From positions 1-10,332 of the forward strand of contig VGSD01000065.1 of NCBI GenBank assembly GCA_016875155.1: 10,332 bases of DNA. The letters run 5' to 3'. The translations under genes were made by a program, and so were the position numbers. The notes beneath the pieces are model-generated. The model searched no databases, was not told where the DNA came from, and saw only the letters and a list, made by a program, of their open reading frames with translations. Origin of the DNA: Deltaproteobacteria bacterium. GTDB lineage: Bacteria; Desulfobacterota; BSN033; UBA1163. Below, piece after piece: positions 1-5,477 of the stretch (the stretch's first letter is position 1; each line of letters opens with the position of its first letter).

Positions 1-66
1 CTTTCCTCAATTGGTCACCTGGCCAATGAAATGGCTCATCGGGTGAACAGGTGGCAGCGGAAGTAA
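1..66 (+). CDS. C-terminal end of an unidentified protein (5' end outside window)
   Basis: Frame 1 is open from the first base to a TAA at 64-66 and gives 21 residues ending in ...HRVNRWQRK. The tail is hydrophilic and basic with no membrane segment, so it is not obviously a DctM or DctQ permease subunit of the TRAP system whose binding protein follows. I do not recognise the family from so few residues. It is called coding because the frame runs in from the edge and because a co-directional gene follows after 80 bases; a chance open frame of this length cannot be excluded. Confidence 0.45.
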   Translation, partial: LSSIGHLANEMAHRVNRWQRK

Positions 67-134
67 GTCTCGGGGGCGATGGGTACGCGGCGTCTCAGAG
101 CTTTTGAAATGCGTACAAAAAAATCATTTTAAAC

Positions 135-142
135 AGGAGGTG
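135..142 (+). promoter_or_regulatory. Strong ribosome binding site of the TRAP binding-protein gene
   Basis: AGGAGGTG, nearly the full anti-Shine-Dalgarno complement, ends four bases before the ATG at 147 (six bases from AGGAGG). It fixes the start codon and fits the high translation expected of a periplasmic binding protein. Confidence 0.85.
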
Positions 143-146
143 TGTC

Positions 147-1163
147 ATGAAGAAAGGTTTGGTGTTATTTGGCGTAGTGGTAGCGGTGATGGCAGTGTTT
201 GCAGTTTTCGGTTTAGCGTCGGCGCAAGACATCAAAGAACGCACGATTAAGTTTGCCACCCAGAACCCAAAAGGGCATCCGATACCGACAGGGATGGAGA
301 AGTTCGCTGAGCTTGTAACGGCAAAGACCGGTGGAAAAATCAAGGTCAGTTTATTCCCTGGCGGCGTCCTGGGCAGTGACACGCACAACGTTTCTGCCCT
401 TCAGGGAGGGACCCTGGAAATGGTTTCGATGAATTCAGGCATTTTGGCAGCACAAGTGAAAGAGTTTGCGATCTTCGATTTCCCCTTCATGTTTGGCGGT
501 GGAGCGGAGGCGGATACTGTGGTCGACGGGTCCTTCGGCCAGATGATGATAGATAAGCTGGCCGATAAAGGAATTATTGGGCTTGCTTATTTTGAGCTGG
601 GTTTCCGCCATATCACCAACAGCAAGCGGCCAATCAATAGGCTCGAAGACATCGCCGGTTTGAAGCTTCGAGTCATTCCCAACCCCATTAACGTCGATTG
701 GGTCAATGCTCTGGGCGCCAGCCCAACACCGCTTCCCTTTCCGGAGCTCTATGCTGCGCTCGAGCAGAAGGCGGTCGATGGACAGGAAAATCCCTTTACG
801 GTTATCCTGGCCAATAAATTTGCCGAAGTCCAGAAGTTCCTGGCAGTTACGAACCACCAGTACAACCCTCAGTCAGTCATGATCAGCAAGAAATTCTGGG
901 ATACGCTTTCAGGGGATGAGAAAAAAATCCTCAGGGATTCGGCTCGGGAGGCGGCGGTCTTTCAGCGCAAGTTCAACCGTGATCAAATGGGTGCGGCGCT
1001 TGATGCCCTCAAGAAACAAGGGATGCAGGTGACGGAATTCAGTGCGGCCGAGATGGCCAAATTTCGAGAAAAGATGAAGCCGGTGATCGAGAAGCACGGA
1101 GCAACTGTTGGCCCCGAGGTGGTCGGCGCGCTACAGGCTGAACTTGCGAAAGCTCGCAGATAG
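147..1163 (+). CDS. dctP: TRAP transporter solute-binding protein, DctP family
   Basis: Periplasmic substrate-binding subunit of a tripartite ATP-independent periplasmic (TRAP) transporter, which captures an organic acid (C4-dicarboxylate, sugar acid or similar) for a DctQM-type sodium or proton symporter. The 338 residues match the usual family length. Residues 1-26 are a signal peptide: two lysines, a long Val/Ala/Phe core and an Ala-Ser-Ala cleavage site before Gln27. The mature part has the family layout: an early GHP..GMEKFAELV segment, ..LFPGGVLGSD, the DFPFMF segment near 111-116, GLKLRV near 171-176 with Arg175 at the position that usually binds the substrate carboxylate, and the DGQENP segment near 211-216. 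The start is fixed by AGGAGG six bases upstream. No DctQ or DctM gene follows; a terminator-like hairpin and a non-coding stretch come next, so the permease is upstream of the window or elsewhere. Family assignment is firm; the substrate is unknown. Confidence 0.93.
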   Translation: MKKGLVLFGVVVAVMAVFAVFGLASAQDIKERTIKFATQNPKGHPIPTGMEKFAELVTAKTGGKIKVSLFPGGVLGSDTHNVSALQGGTLEMVSMNSGILAAQVKEFAIFDFPFMFGGGAEADTVVDGSFGQMMIDKLADKGIIGLAYFELGFRHITNSKRPINRLEDIAGLKLRVIPNPINVDWVNALGASPTPLPFPELYAALEQKAVDGQENPFTVILANKFAEVQKFLAVTNHQYNPQSVMISKKFWDTLSGDEKKILRDSAREAAVFQRKFNRDQMGAALDALKKQGMQVTEFSAAEMAKFREKMKPVIEKHGATVGPEVVGALQAELAKARR

Positions 1164-1180
1164 GCTTGAATGGGTCTTCA

Positions 1181-1222
1181 TGGGTCTGGGTTTAAAAACC
1201 CAGGCCCATTTCCCGCTTTTTT
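1181..1222 (+). terminator. Probable rho-independent terminator after the TRAP binding protein
   Basis: TGGGTCTGGGTT (1181-1192) pairs with AACCCAGGCCCA (1197-1208) with one G-T wobble around a four-base loop. Six T residues follow at 1217-1222. The eight-base gap between stem and T run is longer than ideal, but the placement 18 bases after the dctP stop supports a terminator. Confidence 0.6.
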
Positions 1223-1344
1223 ATCAACGTTGTCGGGAAGGGGTGCTTCTTGCCGGGGCAGGGTCATTTTTCTGCCTATTTTGGTTACGTAATCATTTTA
1301 TGGCTCTTCCGGGTTTTGTGTGGGTGTTTTCCTCTTTCTTGTAT

Positions 1345-1531
1345 TCCCCTCTTAGCTTAAGGGGGGATGAAGGGGGGTTAGGAAGATGATCATAGAGGCC
1401 TTTCGAAATGATTCATCATGAAAACAACGTTTAAATGGAGGGTAGGGAAATCAGACAGGTGAAAAGAAGGCACCCTATCGCATCTCCGAGACAAGTAACC
1501 CCTCCAAACCTCCCCTTAACCTAAGGGGAGG
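1345..1531. repeat. MITE-like segment bounded by inverted G/C palindromes
   Basis: The left end is a 10-bp stem with a three-base loop (1345-1367, one G-T wobble) followed by GGGGGGTTAGG. The right end is GTAACCCCTCC followed by a perfect 10-bp stem (1509-1518 with 1522-1531, loop ACC). Reverse-complemented, the right end resembles the left over about 26 bases, so the two are imperfect terminal inverted repeats enclosing about 140 bases without a credible gene. Both ends have a hairpin outside and a G-rich run facing inward, the same arrangement as around the DUF559 nuclease gene. A non-autonomous mobile element is an inference; no target-site duplication is visible. Confidence 0.55.
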
Positions 1532-1582
1532 CTACCCACTCAATACCCGGATGAACCTGAAATTTTTTTGACAGGAGGAAGT

Positions 1583-2629
1583 ATGGGAAAAGTACGATTG
1601 GGTTTAATTGGAATGGGAATGATCGGGAAGCTCCATGCCGAGACCATGAGCAGGATGAACGAACTGGAGTTTGTCGCTGCTTCCGATGTGGACGTAAAGC
1701 ATCAGAAGACCGCAGAGGGGTTGGGAACAAAATTCTACCCATCCTACAAGGAGATGATTGAGAAAGAAAAAATGGATGGAGTCTTAGTGGCTGTTCCGAA
1801 CGAACTCCATCTTCCGGTGGGCGCGACCTGTGCAAAAAAAGGATTGCATCTCCTGATGGAAAAGCCCATTGCAGCCGACCTTGAATCGGCAGACCGGTTG
1901 ATTCAGGCAACCAAGGAGAATAAGGTTCATCTGATGGTTGGACACCACCGGAGGCACAATCCCTTCATCGAAGAACTGCGGAATGAAGTGCGGGGAGGAA
2001 AGATCGGAAAGCTCGTGGGCGTCACGGTCCTCTGGTCCTTGTACAAACCCAAAGACTACTTCTTGGGGCCGTTTGCGTGGAGGGCGAAACCCGGGGGAGG
2101 TCCGATTCGGATCAACCTGATCCATGAGATTGACAACATACGATACATCTGCGGCGACGTCACGCGTTTGTATGCGGAGGTGAGCAATGAGGCGCGGAAG
2201 TTCGCAGTAGAGGACACCGTCAGCATCAACCTCCGGCTGGCGAGCGGAGCCGTAGCAAATATTTTTCTGACCGATACCGCCCCGGGAAATATCGGATATG
2301 AAGCCAACACCGGTGAGAACCTCTTCTTCTATCACAGCCCGGAGAACTGCTATTTTTACTTCGGGACAGAGGGCGTGATCACCTTTCCCCGAATGAAGAA
2401 ATTCTTTTATAGGGATCCTAATAGAGCGGGATGGCAATTTCCCCTTAGTGAGGAGGGATTCAAAATTGACCGTGAGGATCCCTACACCCGGCAGATCAGA
2501 AACTTCTGCGGAGTCATCCAGGGTACGGAAGCTCCCAAGATTGACGGAGTCGATGCAAGGAAGACTCTGGAAGTCACCCTGGCGATTCAGAAGTCAGGAG
2601 AAACAGGCCAGCCCATTGTTTTCGGATAA
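1583..2629 (+). CDS. Gfo/Idh/MocA family NAD(P)-dependent oxidoreductase (copy 1)
   Basis: A 348-residue cytosolic dehydrogenase of the Gfo/Idh/MocA family, whose members oxidise or reduce sugars, inositols and related polyols with NAD(P). The N-terminal Rossmann fold shows GLIGMGMIG at 7-15 and an acidic residue after strand 2 (Asp35), which suggests NAD preference. The EKP motif at 93-95 carries Lys94, equivalent to the family's catalytic lysine. In the C-terminal domain GGGPIRINLIHEIDN (171-185) keeps His181 and Asp184, but the Asp usually four residues before the histidine is Ile177. The ATG at 1583 is chosen over an in-frame TTG at 1568 because AGGAGG (1573-1578) lies just upstream of it. 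A paralogue, more than half identical by eye, follows after 176 bases. The substrate is unknown; assignment beyond the superfamily is not justified. Confidence 0.92.
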   Translation: MGKVRLGLIGMGMIGKLHAETMSRMNELEFVAASDVDVKHQKTAEGLGTKFYPSYKEMIEKEKMDGVLVAVPNELHLPVGATCAKKGLHLLMEKPIAADLESADRLIQATKENKVHLMVGHHRRHNPFIEELRNEVRGGKIGKLVGVTVLWSLYKPKDYFLGPFAWRAKPGGGPIRINLIHEIDNIRYICGDVTRLYAEVSNEARKFAVEDTVSINLRLASGAVANIFLTDTAPGNIGYEANTGENLFFYHSPENCYFYFGTEGVITFPRMKKFFYRDPNRAGWQFPLSEEGFKIDREDPYTRQIRNFCGVIQGTEAPKIDGVDARKTLEVTLAIQKSGETGQPIVFG

Positions 2630-2645
2630 ACCAGGCTAAAGTTTG

Positions 2646-2685
2646 TTGGGTTTCTTGGGTCTGTTGGGTCTATAGGGTTAAACCC
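2646..2685. repeat. Tandem 9-base repeats ending in a small palindrome
   Basis: Four imperfect 9-base units lie end to end: TTGGGTTTC (2646), TTGGGTCTG (2655), TTGGGTCTA (2664) and TAGGGTTAA (2673). The last runs into the palindrome GGGTTAAACCC (2675-2685), followed by a run of A. A related motif, TGGGTCT then GGGTTTAAAAACCC, sits in the terminator after dctP. The palindrome here might also act as a weak terminator, but no T run follows it on the + strand. Confidence 0.6.
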
Positions 2686-2731
2686 AAAAAACTCAATGAG
2701 CTCAACGGACCTGGCAAACCTTAATTGGACG

Positions 2732-2777
2732 CTATGCTCCATGCCTGCCTGTCGTAGGCAGGCCCTATGCGCCATGC
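2732..2777. repeat. Perfect hairpin flanked by 13-base direct repeats
   Basis: GCCTGCCT (2743-2750) pairs perfectly with AGGCAGGC (2756-2763) around the loop GTCGT. On each side lies a near-identical direct repeat, CTATGCTCCATGC (2732-2744) and CTATGCGCCATGC (2765-2777), differing at one base. The left copy overlaps the first two stem bases. It lies about 30-70 bases upstream of the second Gfo/Idh start codon, so it would be in that gene's leader if the two genes are co-transcribed. Confidence 0.65.
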
Positions 2778-2805
2778 TATTTTCTTGAGAAATCAGGAGG
2801 AAGGA

Positions 2806-3852
2806 ATGGAAAAGGTAAGGCTCGGATTGATTGGTTTAGGGTTGATGGGAAGCCCCCATGCTAGAACCTTAATAAAGGTCAAAGAGTGCGATCTTGCAGC
2901 GGCCTCTGATGTTGACGAAAAACAGAAGTCGATCACAGAGGAACTTGGAATCAAATTCTACAAAAAATATGAAGAGATGATCGAAAAGGAAAAACTTCAA
3001 GGTGTCATTCTTGCCATTCCCAATCATCTCCATACACCCATTGGCATCGCCTGTGCGGAGAGAGGTCTTCATCTTTTCGTGGAGAAGCCTATTGCTCAGA
3101 GCGTCTCCGAGGCGGACCGGCTCATTGAGGCAGCGAAAAAGAATAAGGTTCGCATCTTGGTAGGACACCAGAGGAGGTTTAGCAGTCTCGTAGAAAAGGC
3201 TCGTGAAATTGTGACTGGAGGTGAGTTGGGCAGGCTGGTGGGTGTCACGATCACATGGGCGCTTCTAAAGCCAGGGCCTTATTTTGAGGGACCTTTGTCC
3301 TGGAGAAAGGAAAAGGGAGGAGGGCCGATTCTGATCAATCTCATTCATGAGATCGATAACCTCAGATATATCTGCGGCGAGATCGAGGAAGTCTTTGCCC
3401 TGGTGAGCAACAAAGTCAGGAAATTTCCCGTTGAGGATACGGCCAGCATCACCTTGCGGTTCAAGAACGGAGCTTTGGGAACGGTCTTTCTATCCGACTG
3501 CACGCCTTCCTTAATATCCTGGGAAGGAACAACCGGAGAAAATCCGCTTCTATATCATGATTTCGGAAACTGCTATAACTTTTTCGGCACAGAGGGTTCG
3601 TTATTATTCCCCCAAATGAAAAGGCTCTACTACCCTGACCCTGCAAAGGTGGGATGGAATTATCCTGTTACAGAGCAGGGATATAAGATGGTGAGAGAAG
3701 ATCCTTATATTAAGGAGTTCAGCCACTTTTGCAGAGTCGTTTTAGGAGAGGAAGCCCCGCGGACCTCAGGGGAGGATGGAAAAAGAACGCTGGAGGTAAC
3801 TCTAGCCATCCAGAGATCTGGAGAAACAGGCCAGCCCCTCCAGTTGACATGA
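2806..3852 (+). CDS. Gfo/Idh/MocA family NAD(P)-dependent oxidoreductase (copy 2)
   Basis: Tandem paralogue of the preceding oxidoreductase, also 348 residues. It has the same Rossmann motif (GLIGLGLMG at 7-15), Asp35, the EKP motif at 93-95 with the presumed catalytic Lys94, and GGGPILINLIHEIDN at 171-185 with Ile177 where most relatives have Asp. Both copies end in a near-identical SGETGQP segment. The ATG at 2806 is preferred over an in-frame ATG at 2767 because AGGAGG at 2795-2800 stands five bases upstream and because the resulting N-terminus aligns exactly with copy 1; the earlier start would read through the hairpin repeat. Its TGA overlaps a possible ATG of the downstream nuclease frame (ATGA at 3849-3852). 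The pair may handle related substrates or successive steps, or form a heteromer; the sequence does not decide. Substrate unknown. Confidence 0.92.
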   Translation: MEKVRLGLIGLGLMGSPHARTLIKVKECDLAAASDVDEKQKSITEELGIKFYKKYEEMIEKEKLQGVILAIPNHLHTPIGIACAERGLHLFVEKPIAQSVSEADRLIEAAKKNKVRILVGHQRRFSSLVEKAREIVTGGELGRLVGVTITWALLKPGPYFEGPLSWRKEKGGGPILINLIHEIDNLRYICGEIEEVFALVSNKVRKFPVEDTASITLRFKNGALGTVFLSDCTPSLISWEGTTGENPLLYHDFGNCYNFFGTEGSLLFPQMKRLYYPDPAKVGWNYPVTEQGYKMVREDPYIKEFSHFCRVVLGEEAPRTSGEDGKRTLEVTLAIQRSGETGQPLQLT

Positions 3853-4334
3853 TCTCATATGATATCATCAAAAGTCTTATGAAAAACCGCTCTGGGGCCC
3901 ATCCAAAAACAAGGGGAACCCTCCCCCTTGAGGGGGGAGGGAAGAGGGTGGGGGTGAAAGTCCTGACGGGCGTAGCAAGAAGACTTAGAAAACACTCCAC
4001 GGATACAGAGCAGTATTTGTGGAGACATCTAAGAGATAGGCAGATAGGAGGTTTCAAGTTTCGTCGACAGCAACCCGTTGGCCGGTTTGTTGTGGATTTT
4101 GTGAACCTCGAAAAGAAAGTGATCGTGGAGCTTGATGGTGGGCAGCATGCTCTCGATCCAATGGATACGATACGTGATGAATGGCTCCGAGCTAAAGGGT
4201 ACAAGGTGCTGCGATTTTGGGATAACCAAGTATTCAGCAACTTAGAAGGTGTTTTGGAGATTATCCGAAATGCCCTTCTTACCCCTCACCCTGACCCTCT
4301 CCCCCAAGGGGAGAGGGAAGATAACTTTGGATAG
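3849..4334 (+). CDS. DUF559 domain endonuclease-like protein within inverted palindromes
   Basis: A DUF559 protein, related to the Vsr-type, PD-(D/E)XK-like nucleases. Numbered from the ATG at 3849 (161 residues), the domain covers about 40-142: ARRLRKHSTDTEQYLWRHLR, then FKFRRQQPVGRFVVDF with Asp83, then VIVELDGGQH with Glu94 and Asp96 as probable metal-binding residues, and a final GYKVLRFWDNQV segment. The start is uncertain: ATG 3849 overlaps the previous stop as ATGA; ATG 3879 or in-frame GTG 3948/3954 are alternatives, the GTGs preceded by a purine-rich run from the left palindrome. The domain needs only the part from about 3954. Residues near 22-36 and the C-terminal PHPDPLPQGERE are translations of the flanking palindromes. 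The gene interrupts an otherwise metabolic cluster. I infer a small mobile or selfish insertion; nuclease activity is unproven. Confidence 0.8.
   Translation: MISYDIIKSLMKNRSGAHPKTRGTLPLEGGGKRVGVKVLTGVARRLRKHSTDTEQYLWRHLRDRQIGGFKFRRQQPVGRFVVDFVNLEKKVIVELDGGQHALDPMDTIRDEWLRAKGYKVLRFWDNQVFSNLEGVLEIIRNALLTPHPDPLPQGEREDNFG
3919..3941. repeat. Left palindrome of the DUF559 cassette
   Basis: CCCTCCCCC and GGGGGAGGG arms pair over nine base pairs (a T-G pair could add a tenth) around a short TTGAG-type loop. An inward-facing G-rich tail (3942-3956) follows. The reverse complement of the right palindrome region (4281-4320) matches this stem plus tail closely, making the two imperfect terminal inverted repeats. 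The stem's 3' arm and tail also form the purine-rich stretch just upstream of the GTG candidate starts. Confidence 0.75.
4295..4317. repeat. Right palindrome of the DUF559 cassette
   Basis: CCCTCTCCCC (4295-4304) pairs with GGGGAGAGGG (4308-4317) over ten perfect base pairs around the loop CAA. The inward side is the C-rich ACCCCTCACCCTGA, the complement of the left end's tail. The repeat lies inside the nuclease reading frame and encodes its last residues; the stop is 15 bases beyond the stem. No T run follows, so it is not a convincing terminator. Confidence 0.75.
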
Positions 4335-4364
4335 TACATTATACAAACGAGAGGAGGTTTTACC

Positions 4365-5396
4365 ATGAAGGCCATTGTGAAAACGAGTCAGGAAGCAGGA
4401 GCCTATGAGGTAAAAGAGATTCCAACTCCGAAACCGGCTCGGGGTGAAGTCTTAGTCCAGGTTAAAGCCGCAAGCCTCTGCTACACCGATGTTGCCATTT
4501 TGAACAACAAATATAAAGGACGAAAGCCTGTCCCTATTCCCATCGTTATGGGTCATGAAGGGACGGGCGTTGTTTCAATATTGGGAGAGGGGGTCAATAA
4601 CGTTTCCGTGGGGGATAGAGTCGGGGTGGAGGTGCTCTACGGATGCGGCTTTTGCACCAATTGCATGAATGGAAACAGTAATATGTGTACGGACTGGAGG
4701 CATATCGGGATTACCTACGATGGAATTTTCGCGGAGTATGTGGTTGTTCCGGCCCGTGCGGTTCACAAGCTTCCGGACAATGTCTCTTTTGTTGATGCCG
4801 CTTGCCTTGAGCCCATCAGCCTGACCGTGCGGACGATGACGCAGGTGAAGCCCATGGTGGGTGACACCGTTGCGATCTTCGGTCCCGGGGCGATCGGTCT
4901 CTTCCATCTCCAGGCATTTAAGGCCGCAGGGGCTAGTCAGGTGATCATGATCGGCATTGATCAGGATGCGAAACGATTCGAAGTGGCAAAGGGATTAGGA
5001 GCTGATCACATCATTAACTCTAACCAGGAGGATGTGGTCAAGCGGATTCGGGAGTTGACCGACGGTCTCGGGGCGGATATCGTTATTGAGACAGCCAGCT
5101 CCCCCGTCGTTTTCCCTCTGGCCATCGAAGTTGCTGCGGCCAAGGGGCGTGTTTCCTTTTTCGGTCTCTATCCCGAGGCCACGGTGAGTCCCCTTATTGT
5201 TACACGAAGCGGCCTGCAGATTTTTGGCGATGTGGGGTCGCTGCCCCGCTATTTTATCAGGGCGATCCGCTGGATGAAATATGGGAAGGTCAGGGCAAAG
5301 CCTCTTGCGCCCCGGACCTTCCGCCTGGAAGAAGCCAGCGACGCCTTTGAGGCCTCTCGTCTGGGAGAGGTTGCAAAAGTCATTTTTGAGTTGTAG
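4365..5396 (+). CDS. Zinc-dependent medium-chain alcohol/polyol dehydrogenase (first)
   Basis: A 343-residue cytosolic medium-chain dehydrogenase (MDR superfamily) that would oxidise an alcohol or polyol with NAD(P). The catalytic zinc ligands are visible: Cys39 (LCYTD), His64 with Glu65 (GHEGTG), and Glu149 (CLEP). The structural zinc site is complete: Cys94, Cys97, Cys100 and Cys108. The Rossmann motif GPGAIG is at 173-178, and an acidic Asp199 after the second strand suggests NAD. The C-terminal RFWDNQV-containing nuclease ends 30 bases upstream; this gene has its own strong GAGGAGG (4351-4357) before the ATG. Sequence style resembles the sorbitol and threonine dehydrogenase branch, but the substrate cannot be read. 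A G/C palindrome follows four bases after its first post-stop triplet region, and a second MDR gene starts 81 bases after its stop. Confidence 0.92.
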   Translation: MKAIVKTSQEAGAYEVKEIPTPKPARGEVLVQVKAASLCYTDVAILNNKYKGRKPVPIPIVMGHEGTGVVSILGEGVNNVSVGDRVGVEVLYGCGFCTNCMNGNSNMCTDWRHIGITYDGIFAEYVVVPARAVHKLPDNVSFVDAACLEPISLTVRTMTQVKPMVGDTVAIFGPGAIGLFHLQAFKAAGASQVIMIGIDQDAKRFEVAKGLGADHIINSNQEDVVKRIRELTDGLGADIVIETASSPVVFPLAIEVAAAKGRVSFFGLYPEATVSPLIVTRSGLQIFGDVGSLPRYFIRAIRWMKYGKVRAKPLAPRTFRLEEASDAFEASRLGEVAKVIFEL

Positions 5397-5411
5397 GTAT
5401 CACCACCCCGT

Positions 5412-5435
5412 CCCTCCCTCCTCAGAGGGGGAGGG
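5412..5435. repeat. Solitary G/C palindrome after the first dehydrogenase
   Basis: CCCTCCCTC (5412-5420) pairs with GAGGGGGAGGG-type bases (5427-5435) over nine base pairs with one T-G wobble around a six-base loop. The preceding CACCACCCCGT gives it the same polarity as the right end of the DUF559 cassette. Only TTGTT follows, so terminator function is doubtful. Confidence 0.6.
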
Positions 5436-5477
5436 TTGTTCCATTTGCGTATTAAAAAGCTATAGGACGACAAAAAA

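Larger units (their letters stand above)
1164..1582. other. Gene-free interval between TRAP binding protein and first Gfo/Idh gene
   Basis: The 419 bases contain the terminator at 1181-1222, a stretch with no recognised feature (1223-1344), the palindrome-bounded segment 1345-1531, and a short leader with the ribosome binding site of the next gene (AGGAGG at 1573-1578). A 93-codon open frame starting inside dctP crosses the first part, but it has no ribosome binding site and its C-terminus is translated palindrome, so I do not count it as a gene. I see no promoter that I would defend and no structured RNA family. Confidence 0.6.

Noticed and set aside
83..132. Inverted repeats GTACGC/GCGTAC (83-88 with 111-116) and TTTGAAATG/CATTTTAAA before dctP
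   Set aside because: The two arms overlap in mutually exclusive pairings and the stems are short with a long loop or a mismatch; not enough to call a terminator, operator or riboswitch.
1108..1389. 93-codon + strand open frame after dctP
   Set aside because: It starts inside dctP in another frame, has no ribosome binding site, runs through the terminator hairpin and ends in translated palindrome.
1784..2437. Long - strand open frame opposite the first Gfo/Idh gene
   Set aside because: It is the antisense shadow of a confidently identified gene, with no domain and no start signal; similar shadows occur opposite most of the other genes.
2646..2777. Possible CRISPR-like array
   Set aside because: The 9-base units are contiguous and too short, and there are no unique spacers of even length and no cas gene.
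3729..3848. Upstream TTG start at 3729 for the DUF559 gene, preceded by AAGGAG
   Set aside because: It would overlap the Gfo/Idh gene by 124 bases, and the added residues are an out-of-frame reading of that gene with no domain.
4327..4345. Possible -35/-10 pair (TTGGAT and TATACA) before the first zinc dehydrogenase
   Set aside because: The spacing is only seven bases, far from the 16-18 required for a sigma-70 promoter.
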